A stretch of DNA of 64,000 nt from Sapria himalayana (GCA_029783825.1 JAREIK010002631.1:134909-198908); one strand, 5' to 3'. Positions 48,740 through 61,114 are shown, counted from the first letter of the stretch. A program made the numbers and translations. Notes: generated by a model from the sequence alone, not told the origin.

Positions 48740-49520
48740 ATATATTTTATGATTCTCATCCATCATTTGAATTTTCATCCATAGCTAAGCTTGAAGAAAT
48801 ATTGATTGGATTGAGAAGATCCAATATTAATGTGGAAGATAAGGTGAGACAACTAGAGTTGAAATATTAAGTCATTGATATGGTTAAGTTCAAAGAAAGT
48901 ATTGCATCAGAAATCCTTATGACCAATATGAAGATCATTGTAGCTGAGAATTTAGAAAAGAAAATTGAAGATATAAACTCAACAATTCAAGATGAATAAG
49001 ATGAAATGAATGAAGAAATCTTCATGACTAATACACAAATAGTTGTGATAGAGAATCTAGATAAGAAAATTAAAAATATAACCTTAATCATTCACAAAGA
49101 ATAAGATAAATTGAATGATGAAACTTTCAAGGCTAATATAAATATAGTTGTGGAAGAGAATCTAGAAGAGAAAATTGAAGATATATCCTTAATCACTCAA
49201 AAAGAAGAAGAAGTGAATGATGAAATTTTAGTGGCTGACATGGAAAAAATTGTGGAGGAGAAGTAAGGTCAAAAAGATAAAAAGTTAAGACATTTTGAAA
49301 CATTGAGGCTAAGAAAAAAAATGGCTTCATCATGACTATTCTCATGGATGATGGTACCGAGATTATCATTTATCCGACATCCAAAATTGATACCAAAATT
49401 ATAAGAAGGAATGAGGTAAAATAGTATAATTAGAAGTTAGCTTGGATAGTTGAGATCTTTGGTGGAGAAAAAGAGATTTTGATTAAGAGCTATGAATATT
49501 AAACAAAAATGTTGTTTGAA
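48740..49520 (+). pseudogene. Transposon-derived coding relic with 120-130 bp repeats (coiled-coil-like)
   Basis: One plus-strand frame reads HPSFEFSSIAKLEEILIGL and continues with about four repeats of a unit of about 40 residues of the form DEM.EEIF..N..IVV.ENL..KI..I (about 48870-49265), interrupted by TAA/TAG stops. The Glu/Lys/Ile spacing suggests a coiled coil. The opening resembles the LEE-L region of gypsy gag proteins, but I cannot assign a family. No start or promoter seen. Confidence 0.35.
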
Positions 49521-50199
49521 AGGCAACCCAAAAAAAATCTGTACTACTTTTTAGATGAATATTTTTTTTGTAAGAATAAATATTATATTTACATATTCAC
49601 ACTTAAATCTCTCACACAAAAGTATCATAGATTCAAACCGGCTCCAATTCTAAAATTTTTTAGCCCAAAGCTGCAATCATTTTTTTAGCATCTTTACCTT
49701 GGTGTTATAGAAAGAAAAGCTTATCATATGTTTAATGACAAAGTCATGATATTTTTTTTCAATACTATAACTTTGGTGTTACAGAAAGAAAAATATTATA
49801 GAAGTCATATGGACGCCAAGACTAAGACTCAACACTACAAATTTGAAGAAACAACTTGACATAATGTCATGATTATTCATTTACAAAAAAAAAACAAACT
49901 CATAGAGTCACAACATTCATTAGCCAGGTCATGATTATAAGCATATAATTTTCAAATTTGCTCTGCAAAAAAAATCTAATTTTTTACCAATGTCAAGCCA
50001 ACTAAACACTTAATTTTCTAAGCTTGTTGATTCGGCAATAAAAGAGAGATCTTCAAAAAAAAAATATCATAGAAATAAGTCATAAAGAAAAAGAAAAGAG
50101 ATAGAAACTTAGAACCATAGAAATTACACCCAAAGTCACTACTCCCATGGTGACTTTGTTTATTTAAATTGAGGAAAGATGGATGAATTGTGTGCTATT

Positions 50200-51655
50200 C
50201 AAAAAAGGATTTATCGGACAAATGAGATTTTGTGAATTTATTCCTCCTTTAGGAGATATTATCAAAAAGAGAAAATATATATTATTTTTCATGCATATAG
50301 AATGAGTGAATGCTTTATTTTTGAATGAATTTTATGACTATCTGGAGGATAGATAGAGAAAAAGTGCTATGTGCAAGGCATTTCTGTGTGCTTTGATAGG
50401 AAGATAATTATTGAGTTGCTTGGATTCTTAGGCACTAAGGATATCATTGATTTTAAATTCATCTGTAGGCAATCCAATTTTCCAACTATTACTAGTTTAT
50501 TAATAGGTGAAAATGGTACATGAAGGGTGACTTCGAAGAGCACATATATATGGATATTTAATGAAGGAATAAGTCACAAAGGTGAGTAAAGTTAGGTTAT
50601 ATTATATATACTCATTTATATTACTAATTCTTTATGTTTCAATGATCATTCTTGAAAGAGAAATCTTGTTTTATATCATCCTCGTTAAGTACTATTTTGA
50701 TGTGGAGAAGATTATATGGACATTAATTATTGGGTTTCTCGAGTATGAATTTTCTTGCCAACTAATTCACTTCTCCCTTATCATTGTGTTATGTCTAGTC
50801 AATAAAGTCCATATGGATGAATGGGTTGATATAATGTGTCCAATGGCATCTCCTTGCCATTGTTGAGCTTAAAATGAAAATAGAAAGAGACAAAAAAAAG
50901 AAAAAGTCTATGCTTGAAGGAGAAGGACCACCAAAATTTTGGGAAGAAGGTTCATCCTTCACCAGAGATGATATAAAAGAGATGGAAAGAAGGGAAGAAA
51001 TACAAAAAGATAAGCTAGCCCATCTTGAGCATTCCTTAGCTACACATGGAGATATGTTTGTGGATATTTTATGCATTTTGGAAAATATGTAAGAGAATAC
51101 CGAAAGAAATAATGAAGATGATGAGGAAATAAATTCCCTATTCACAGTATTAGTAGAAAAAGTTAGAAAGCATGATATGTTGTGGGAAAAGCATCTTAAT
51201 CAAAAAGAGTTAACTTTTATCACGATGCAAAAAAAAATTTCAAGATATGATCTACAACCCTTTGGAAGAAAGAATGAGATATGTGGTTATTAGATTGGTG
51301 GGGAGTGCTAAATTATTTGGAATGCTATACAAGGTCATCATGGTAAATTGGATGAGAGTGATAGAGAAAAGAGACAATATAAATAAAAATGAAACAAGAT
51401 ATTGTGATTACTAGTGGATAAAGAAAATTAAAAATTACAATACAAATTAAAAGGAGGTATATTTTGTGATAGGATTCTTTGAAGATGCACTAAATTTGAT
51501 TGGGAAAAGACATAAAACACTTTGTGATATTCTAAAAAAGATAGTAAATTGGTTAGTTACATGTAAGGGAGATTCAAATAGATCATCCACTTCTATACTA
51601 CAATTTGAGCACTCAAAGTTAGATTTAACCTTTAAAGAGTATCATCCTAAATAAA
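50200..51655 (+). pseudogene. 'Putative plant transposon protein' remnant with charged tail
   Basis: Pieces in order along the plus strand: KSAMCKAFLCAL near 50370, ELLGFLGTKDIIDFKFICRQ near 50415-50470, then FNEGISHKGE and, in a shifted frame, YIYSF...VSMIILEREILFYI...YYFDVEKIIW and LIHFSLIIVLC (50580-50800). This follows the conserved path of a protein domain found next to large plant gypsy elements (LLG, a middle Trp-rich part, then V..ERA.LLY.I..G...DVG.II, SLIT.LC). A Lys/Glu-rich stretch follows at 50874-51092. Stops and frame changes make it non-functional. Family assignment is from memory of the pattern only. Confidence 0.45.
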
Positions 51656-51889
51656 AATCATATTGGCCACCCTCATTATCACATTGATTTGTATTTCTAT
51701 TGTTTATTTCCATATTGTGATAATATACCAATTTTTTTTGAAATAATTTAATATGTTGAAATGCTATTTTTTAAACTATGAAGAAAAAATTTATTGATTG
51801 GGGATGAGCATTTAAGTTATTATGTGAGTTTGTTTGTGATCAAACTACTAAAAATGCTTTATATATTTTTGTAATTTATGATGATATGT

Positions 51890-54162
51890 ATGCATAGAAA
51901 TAAGATAATTATGGATTAATTTTATAACTCTGGAGTTTTGATAGATTTTGATGAATAATCATAAAATTAATAGGTTTTTAAAAATTTTTAGTTGAGGAGT
52001 AGAGTATGGAGTCTTTCGTGGTTTGGGCATCTATTTTTATCCAAAACTCTATCTATTTGGCTATGACAATTTTTGTATGCTATGATTCTACTAACTCATT
52101 AGTAAAATCTTTCTATTATGTAACATATTATTTTTGGCTGCAATATTATCATAGAATTATAGAAGCTTGATGATGCTAAAAGTCACAACAATGTTTTAGT
52201 ACCATGATGTTATCCTTAATATGGTCTGGTAGTCTCAAGTTAGAGTCATGATATTTTTACAAAAATATAACTTTTGAGCGATAGAAAGTTACAAAGCTAA
52301 AACTACTTAGGCCAAAGCCAAGACAATCATTTAATATTGTGACTTTTGGGATATGAAATATTATACGGAGTATTACTCAAGTATGGTCATTCCCCTAGGT
52401 CATGACTCTCGTCCTCAAAAGAATAAAAATCTATAATTTTTATATTCAAACTAATTGCTCATGTTGAAACATTTTTGCAGCACCGTAATGATAGATATAT
52501 GAGAAAAGTGAAGGCTAATGTCATGACCACTCACAATATTATGAACACTTGAGATACATGAAAGGTTAATTTTTATGCCATGGTTATTTCCTAGTGTTGC
52601 AACCATAAGATACACATGAAAAAAATAGTCAGTTATATGGTCATTTCACAGAATCATGATTATATGATGATCAAGATAATCAATGTGGATGTCATAGTCA
52701 TTTTCCAATGTCATAGCTATATGATGACCAAGAAAGATTAATCTCAATGTTGTAGTCGTTTCTTACTATCACAGGTATATTAAGATATAAGAAGTCATTC
52801 ACAATATCATGGTTATATTTAGTGTTGAAACCCTATCTAAAGAATAAAAAAGACAATGCAAGAAGTTGTGACTATTTTTTAGTGTCATGACTTTGTATTA
52901 CATAAATGTTATGCCTAAGTCATAGTCATTTTATAACGTCATAACCTAATGCATAAGTGATGAAGGCCAAAGTTATGACTCTCTTCTAAAATTTATGTCT
53001 TTCTACTTAAAATAATATAGAATTTCCTAAGTATAAATGAGAATGAGAAAGAAATTTTAGTTATTTTCTAAAATCACGACCTAAAGCATAAGAGATGAAG
53101 GCCAAAGTTATGACACTCTTCTAAAATTTATGTCATTCTACTTAAAATAATATAGAATTTCCTAAGCATAAAAGAGAATGAGAGAAAAAATTTGAAGAAT
53201 ATCTCCTTTCTTCTTCTTCTTCCACACAAGAAAATCTATGGTGTAGCAACTGAACCCTATGGGTGAAATGTGCACTTTCTCTAGGCTCCACAAGTAGGCA
53301 AGGGATGCACGACTTAATGCTAATTTTTATAGTTGGGAGGAATGTCTCAAATAAACCCTCTCTAAGGGTAGATTTTAGAATTTCTATCAAAATAGCATAT
53401 GGTCTAGGGTTTGTGTAACTTAGTTTATGTGATTTGATAATGTTTTATATTAATTGATATATTTTGATTTATGTTGTATTATGGACATTGATGGATGGGT
53501 AATTATAAAAAAACTTGAACTAGAGTTTTGACTATTGATATGGTTGTGTGAGATTCTCATGTTAGATGGTGATAAATAAACTATGAGGCTCACTCACACA
53601 TATGGTACAAAGATTAAACCTTTCCACCATGATGTTCATAATAAATCTATATATTAAAATCCAAAATTTGGATATATTAATCATTATAAATATGGTGCTT
53701 ATGGAGCTAAAAGTAAGAATATTTTTACATACCAATTCATTGTACATATCTTAGAAGAACTAATCCTCAATTGAGATTGATGTTATATAAAATATTTTTT
53801 AAGGGTTTTATCATTAGTGTGGGAGTCACAACATCACTGAGGAGGATGGTGATAGGTAATCTTTGGGACATACACGAGTATGTTGTGACTCATAAGTTGG
53901 TAATATCTCTTCAGAATTGATTTCGCTCATATGGTTTTCATCAGTAAATCTCAAGGGAATCATGTGTTAATTATGTGAGTATGACACTTATTGAAGCTGA
54001 AAGTATAAATATTTACAAATCATGTTAATTCTTTATCTTTATGATATCTGATACCAAAGAATAATTGATGAGTTATATAAAATATATGAGATTATATACT
54101 ACTCTCGAGTAAAAATAATTTGTTGTCTTGATGGTGATGTACCAAGAGAATAACTATGAGGA
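51890..54162 (+). repeat. Family R, copy 9
   Basis: TATGTAACATATTATTTTTGG near 52117, ATTAATCATTATAAATATGG near 53678, TTAATTATGTGAGTATGACA near 53966; interrupted at 54162 by the hAT end. Contains a tandem duplication of about 118 bp at 52950-53180. Confidence 0.6.
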
Positions 54163-55369
54163 TAGATGTGTCAAGTGGGCTACGTAGCCCGGACATGCAT
54201 TAGGCATGGCTCGAAATAGTCATGCTAGCTAGGCTCAGCATGACATGGTCTAAAATAGTGCCTAGATATAGGTCATGCAGAAATGTGGCATGGCTCGTGC
54301 CATACTAGGTCATGGCCTACCGTGCCTCATGTCGGGCAAGGCACAACATGCATGCATGGTCTGTTGGCATGGTCCAAAATCATGATGACTGAGCATGGAT
54401 CATGGATCTGAGGTCATGGCCTTCTCATGAGTTCTTTTTTAAATGGCCATGGGCTTTGGTTGTAGCCCATCACATTTAAGTAATGGGTCTTGAAAAAAAA
54501 AGCAACAAGCTACACCTTTTGCTTTTGAAATTTATAAAAATTAATAATAAAAAAATTCATTTATATTCTATTTTTTGTAGTTGTTGGATTTCATTCCAGC
54601 AACTACATGGAAGAAATCTATCATATATTGGATTTTTACACATTTTAAATATAAAAAAAAATAAACAATATATTTATTACTTTAATATTAAAATTTTCTA
54701 TAAATACAAAATAGAAATTTTTTAATAATTATAAAATTTATTTTTTATCATATCCACTTCTCTCCTCTCTCTCTCTGTAAATTCTATTTTCCTAATTTCA
54801 TTTTTCATTCTTCTTCTCTTCTTCTCTGCTCTACTTTGCTATCTATTATAGTTTATAGGCTAGCTAGTTTAGAAAAAGAGATTGTTGTGACCAATGCTTA
54901 AATAAAGTTATGTTTTTATTGTGCTCATTTATTTTTTATTTATTAATTAGTGTTATAATTAATAATTTATAAAAATTTAAAATATAATTTTTTTAAACAT
55001 AGATCATAAATAAAATAAATAATGATTTTGATTTTAATAATAATGATTTTGACTTAGATATAAATAATAATGACATGACAACCCAACCTTAATTTATATT
55101 TGGCTTGTTTTACATTCTACTTAACTCAAAATATCATATGAAAAAAAATATAATCCAAAATGTTAAATGACAAGCTTAAAATAACTCAAAATAAATAGTA
55201 ATAAATAACTCATGAGCATATAATCATATATATATTATATATACATAAATTGAGTATAAATATATATATATAATATGCATCACCAAATCAGTAATCATTA
55301 GTTTGTATTTGTAGCTTGGTAGCATGGGTGTAGATCATCATCATCATGTATGATTGTAAAGGTGGCCAC
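54163..55369 (+). mobile_element. Terminal region of the hAT element (left end, GC-rich subterminal part plus AT-rich spacer)
   Basis: Begins TAGATGTGTCAAGTGGGC, close to the MITE ends TAGAGGTGTCAAATGGG, then a GC-rich patch full of CATG words to about 54460, then AT-rich noncoding sequence joining the transposase 3' side. The stretch 54730-55075 recurs in weaker form at 15600-15860. It interrupts family-R sequence at 54162. Confidence 0.5.
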
Positions 55370-57149
55370 AAAATCCTTGATGTCATATGAGTTATCATTC
55401 ATTAGCAACTCTTTCATTTTATCCTAAATGTCCAATCTTAAATCTTTCCAATTCTTCAAGCATGCATATACTTCAATGATATATGATCGTAGACGAGATC
55501 TCCCATTAAAATATTATTATAAAACATAGAAAAAACAAACTTCAATGTTATGCAAGATACTAGAGCGGTTAGTAGATCACATATCATCTTAATAGTATAT
55601 GATATGTTGATTCATATGATTGCCATCATCTCAAAATTCATAAATTCTTATTATCATCATGTGATAAGATGGAGCAGTTATCAGTATCTAAGCACCAAGA
55701 CACTTATTCGACAGACCAACCCATCATTTGCACCTTGCTAACTGGATAGAAAAGTGATCATCTTTGAATATGGTATCCCATATCCATACTCAAAATCTCA
55801 CTGTAATTATGATACCTGGTATCATAAAATATAAATATATTAGTTTATTTTTCATAAATCAAACCTTCATGTTCGTTTACTAGGATCATGCAAGTTCGTT
55901 TACTAGGATCATGCAAGTGGATATGTATCTTAATATATTTTATACCGCTTTTACCTTAACACTAAGATCCATACACGCAGCCAATCAAAATATAGTTGGA
56001 ATAAAGGACCATTATTTTAAATAGTTAGTTTCCATCTTAATAGTCATGATACTAAATATAGGATGTCCTTTATATTTGTTAAATATGCTACTATCATTCC
56101 ATATAAACTTAGGTGCAATGAAAGTAGTGAAAGTGTTACTTTTACTATTGAAATAGTTGAATATCAGTATTTTAAATACATGTTCATTATATCAGAAAAA
56201 ATATTTAAGAATTTCATACAAGATATTCTTGTATCCTAGCCTGAATTATCAATAATAAGTTTATCACTCTTACTATTGACATAATTGAATATTACATGTT
56301 GGTAGTCAACACAAGACTCTAACATAAGGTAGATATAATTGCAATAATGTCTCATATCCATTTAAATTTTATTTTATTTTTTAGGCCCACTAACAAGTAT
56401 AGATATTAAAACTTTTATTGTATACTAGGCATCCTAAGAGATTTTAGTAAATTTTATATTTTTTTAAAATGCGGAAGAAATAACTTTTATTCACCCTTAT
56501 ACTATTAGGTTAATTACATGATATATACACCTAATATGAAAATTTTTTTCTAACAGCCTATCTCTAATAGTTATAATAAACATATTAATAGAAATATCAT
56601 TATTCAAATCATTATCAAATATACTAGTAAAAATTTTATTTTAAATATTATATTCTCTAAAGATTTTTGTCATATACTCGTATATGGCAGGGTCATCATG
56701 AGGATAAAGGATCTAAAAAATTCTATAACTTTTTTATTGAGTTTCCACTTTGAATCTACATTGTGAGAGATGATATATGTGAATGATGCATCATTGTGAC
56801 TAGTCCATATGTCTAACATCATGGACACCACTCTACTATATTTTATAAACTTTTTAATTATTAATTGTTTCTGTAACTTACTATATTTTATTATATCATT
56901 ACTACTAGTGGACCTATAAATTATATAATAAGAAGGTTGGAAGTAAGCATGCAAAATACTGATTATCCCATGATCCTCCAAAAATCTTACAAGAAAACTC
57001 ATGATTATAATCAATTTAGACATCCATTCTCTCTCAAAATCATTATTGTAAATGAAGGAGGTTAATACAAAAGTTGATCTAACTTTAAAGGTCTCACCCC
57101 TAAGTTGGGTATGCATAAAAGTATCAAATGGGATGTACCATTCTAGCAT
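55370..57149 (-). pseudogene. hAT-superfamily transposase, decayed
   Basis: The open part at 57149-56670 contains the plant hAT signature of the region between the BED finger and the insertion domain: LDIWTSHNDASFTYIISHN followed by KWKLNKKVIEFF, preceded by a degenerate SKLIIIMSFLVRFLEDHG corresponding to the AKMII...F..VEH.GF block. Near 55500-55380 a frame reads RSRLRSYIIEVYACLKNW, like the last helix of the C-terminal dimerisation domain. Between them the frame is broken. The BED zinc finger is missing: the N-terminal side runs into a MITE at about 57115. A TIR-like end lies at 54163. Confidence 0.75.
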
Positions 57150-57330
57150 GATCCATTTTTTAGGCTCATACGGGCCATCATTCCATGCCTAGCATGACAC
57201 AAGTTTTAGCACGGGTTGTGCCATGCCAACACAGCTCTAAGAATGGGTAGCCCAACATGACCCATTGGCATGCCTATTGGTTAGGTCGTACTAGGTCATG
57301 CTGGGTTGTGCCAAGCTAGTTTAATGATCA
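57115..57330. mobile_element. hAT-type MITE, left part, inserted at the hAT transposase
   Basis: TAAAAGTATCAAATGGGATG then about 200 bp closely matching the left half of the MITE at 6786 (both have CATTTTTTAGGC, CGGGCCA and GTAGCCCAACAT-like words). It stops near 57330 where AT-rich sequence starts; right end missing. Confidence 0.6.
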
Positions 57331-57649
57331 AAATTAAATTTATAAACTATTGATATTAAGATAGACATTAATTAAAAAATAATTACAAAACCCAAATTGA
57401 TTCAAAATTATAGTAAAATATATTTCTGGATAACAATTTTTAATTTTTAAATTTTTACTTCTTTTATAAGCATATATATTTTTTAAATTATATTTATCGC
57501 ACTCATAATTAATTTTTTAATAAATATTTCTATAAAAATAAACTAATAAATAATTAAAATGAATATTTAAATTTATAATAAATAGAATTAAAAATTAGAT
57601 TTATTAATTATTAAGTAGTATATAATGTTTTAATAGTTTATGTATTTTG

Positions 57650-57842
57650 GCATTACGGGGTTTAGGAGTTTACTGATTTAACTGCGTATGCATTTAGTGG
57701 TTTATAGGTGTTATTTATAAAAATATATCAAAAAATTTATTTTTTTTATTTTTTAATATTTTCAAAGGTTATAACCTTTGAAAATATAATAATTTTTAAA
57801 TTATTTTCAAAAGTGAATACTATATTTAGTTGTAATAATCAT

Positions 57843-57887
<45 letters not shown>

Positions 57888-58535
57888 TATAAATTCAATA
57901 TAAATATTTATATTGATAAATATTCTAATAATGATCAAAGAATAAATTATAATGAAAAAAATAATATTGAGATTTATTATTTATTATTTATTATTTAGGG
58001 TATACCAGTTTAATGGTTTGATTATTTAGGAGTTTTTGTCGTTGAGGAGTTTATCAATTTATGTTTTTAGACTTTTAGTGGTTTATAGGTTTTATTTAAA
58101 CAATGAAATAACAAAAAAATTATTTTTGATATTTTTTCACATTTTCAAAGATGATAACCTTTAAAAATATAATAATTTTAAATTTTTTTTCAAAAAGTGA
58201 ATACTATATTTAGTTATAATAATATTTATATTTATATATTATATAAATTCAATATAAACATTTTTAATCAAAAATATTTTAATAATGATCAAAAAATAAA
58301 TTAATAATCTATAATTAATAAGATAGATATCAATTAAAATATAATTAAAAAAGCTAAAATGATTCAGAAGCAAAGCAAAATATATTACTATATTATAATT
58401 TTTTGTTTTGAAATTTTTTTTCTTTTAAAAAGTTTATCTATATTTTTTTGATGAAAAATAAATAAAATATATTTAAAAATGATAACTTAAATTAAACTGG
58501 TATACCCTAAATAATAAATAATAAATCTCATTTTT
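57650..58535. repeat. AT-rich tandem module (period about 380 bp) overlapping a terminal-inverted-repeat unit
   Basis: ACTTTTAGTGGTTTATAGGT-like text and CATTTTCAAAG-ATAACCTTT-AAAATATAATAATTTT occur twice, at about 57695/58072 and 57761/58141. Separately, 57968-58014 and 58491-58530 are inverted copies (TATTTAGGGTATACCAGTTT on one side) bounding 563 bp. A pure (TA)n run lies at 57848-57884. Nothing coding. Confidence 0.7.
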
Positions 58536-58729
58536 TTTTCATTATATTTTTAATTTTCATTTTAATTATTAATTTTTATTTTTATATAAATATTAATTAA
58601 AAAATAAATTATGTTTTAGACAAATATAATTTATGTAAATTATTTTTAATCAAAAAAATATACTTTTTTAAAAACAAAAAAATTTTAAAACAAAAAATTA
58701 TTTTTAATACAGGATAATTAAATCGATAG

Positions 58730-59110
58730 ACACCTTGATAAATAAACAAACAGACATATAGATAGTTAGAAAAACAAATTGATATATAGATATATATATA
58801 TACACACACACACATACATAAATAGATATACATATATAAATATAGATAGCTAGACAAATAGATATATAAACATATAGATATATAGATAGACATATATATG
58901 GAAAGATAGATAGATAGATAGACAGATAGATACACATATAGATATAGAGAAAGATAGGAAGATATATAAAGAGATAGATAAAAAGATAGATATATTAATT
59001 GATATATATATATATAATATATATATATATATATAAAGATAGATAAATGGAAAGATTGATAGATAGATAGACAGACAAATAGATATACAAATACATAGGC
59101 ACATAAATAT
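58730..59110 (-). repeat. Degenerate GATA tetranucleotide array (GATA on plus strand)
   Basis: Imperfect GATA/GACA/AATA repeats on the plus strand. Long open frames made of Tyr, Leu, Ser and Ile on the minus strand are translations of the repeat, not genes. Confidence 0.9.
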
Positions 59111-59144
59111 ATATCTAATGATTGCCTTTTAGGGCATACTCTAG

Positions 59145-60370
59145 CATATCTGTCTATATTTTTATCTATCCATTTATCTTTCAATGTGTCAATCTGAAAA
59201 ACTATCTATTTGTGTATCTATCTATCTGTCTATTTGTCTAACTATCTAAGTATCTAACTATCTAAGTATCTAACTATCTAACAATCTATCTATCAATGTG
59301 TATAACAATATAACTATCTTTTAATCTATCAGTCTACTTATCTATTTATCAATATAATTATATATCTATCTATTTGTTATTATATCTATCTGTCTAACTA
59401 TTTATATGTATATCTATCTATTTTTCTATCTATCTATCTATCTATCTATTAGTCTATTTATTTGTGTATCTAACTATCTATATACCTATCTGTCAATATG
59501 TCTATCTAACTTTTTATTAATTTATATATCAGTCTATATAACTATCAATATATCAGTCTATATGACTATTTGTCTATCTATCTATATGTATTGCCTATCT
59601 ATGTATCTACATATGTGACTATCTTTGTATTTGTCATCTATCTTCTATTTATCTGTGTATCTATCTATTTATCTATTTATATGTCTATATACCTATTAGT
59701 CTATCTATCTATTTATCTATTTAAATTTATGTGTATCTTTCATATCTATCTATTTATTTATCTACATGTGTATTTATTCATCTATATATACATTTATCTT
59801 TATATGTATCAATCTATCTATCTATCCAACTATATTTTTATCTTCCTGTCTATATGTCTATATATATGTGTGTGTGTTATATCTATGTATTAATCAATCA
59901 ATCTATCTATATGTCTCTCTATTTATCTGTCTAACTATCTAACTTTATAACATTCTAACTGTCTATTTGTTAATTTTTTTTATCTATCTAACTATCTTTC
60001 TATCTTTCATTCTTTCTGTGTATCAATCTATGAGTCTATCTATCTATTAATATATCTATCAACCTATTTATCTATCAGTTTACTAGTTTATCTTTCAATT
60101 CTCTATCTATGTATCAATCTATTTTATATATCTCTATTTATATATCTAACTATCTATCTATCTTTCTATTAGTCTAAATGTTTTTCTATCTATTTTTATA
60201 ACTCTCTATATATCTGTCTGTCGATTAGTCTACCTGTCTATCTATCTATTTCTTTATCTATCTATATAACTATCGATGTATGTATGTATGTATGTATCTA
60301 TCTATCTATATGTCTATATGTCTATATGTCTATATGTCTATATGTCTATCTGTCTATCTATCTACCATAT
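59145..60370 (+). repeat. Degenerate TATC array (opposite orientation to its neighbours)
   Basis: TATCTATCTGTC-type repeats on the plus strand, i.e. the reverse complement of the array to its left. The switch lies in a 35-bp spacer at 59110-59145. Includes short pure sub-arrays (GTAT at 60278-60297 and TATGTCTA near 60305-60345). Confidence 0.9.
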
Positions 60371-61114
60371 ATAAGAAAATATATAAATGGATAGTTTAAT
60401 GTAAATTTTGTATAGATATTTATAAACATTATATGTTTATATAAACATATCAATGTTTATTTATAATATAATCCATTTATATATATATTTAAGTATAGAC
60501 ATTTATACATAATATCATTCGATTATATAAATGTATAAAAGTTTATATATACTATTATAGACATTTAAGATTAACATTACTTAAAAGTTTGATTTAGCAT
60601 AAATCATAATATTTATAAAAGTATAGACATTTATACATAATGTCATATGATTATATAAATATAAACCATTAGCATTAAGATTATTTGGATGCAAACATAA
60701 TGTAATTGAAATCATAATCACTAAAAACCTAAATATATAAATCATGGATTAACAAATTTTAAAAAATGAAAAATTATCATTTAATTAATTGTGTCTTGTC
60801 GAAATAATGTTAGGTTAAAAAAATCGAAGCAAAAATTAAGAAATTAGGAGGATAAAAAAAACATAATACTCGAATTTACTGAAAACGAAATTCTGAATAT
60901 CTATATATAATTTAGAGAGACAAAGATTTATATAAGCAATTTGAAAGAAAATAACAAAGAAAAACTTACCTAGATTCAGAAGTAAGATTAAAATTTTTAT
61001 GTTTTCGTGCTTACAGTCAGCTCTGATTCGGAAAAATGATAGAGTTTCGATGATTTAGGGTTAAATGACTTAGCAAATAATTTTCAAATCAAAAAATTAA
61101 AATAATAAAATAAC
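60370..61114. other. AT-rich stretch, nothing recognised
   Basis: Between the TATC array and the CACTA subterminal repeats. It contains TATAAA-rich palindromic words (near 60425-60480) and a duplicated TATAGACATTTATACATAA (60495 and 60623). May be part of the CACTA element. Confidence 0.4.

Noticed and set aside
50795..51145. Ser-rich minus-strand frame
   Set aside because: Antisense shadow of the Lys/Glu-rich tail of the transposon relic on the plus strand.
58609..59184. Long open frames rich in Tyr, Leu, Ser and Ile here and at 59406-59934, 61881-62190 and 62529-63480
   Set aside because: They are direct translations of GATA/TATC arrays; all frames of such repeats lack stops, and no other coding feature is present.
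59145..60370. Regularly spaced repeats resembling a CRISPR array
   Set aside because: Units are tetranucleotides without distinct spacers, in a plant nuclear context.
60719..60735. CACTAAAAACC as the second end of the CACTA element
   Set aside because: It lacks the second CTA seen at the other terminus, and the flanking trinucleotides (AAT and ATA) do not match; left as a weak candidate.
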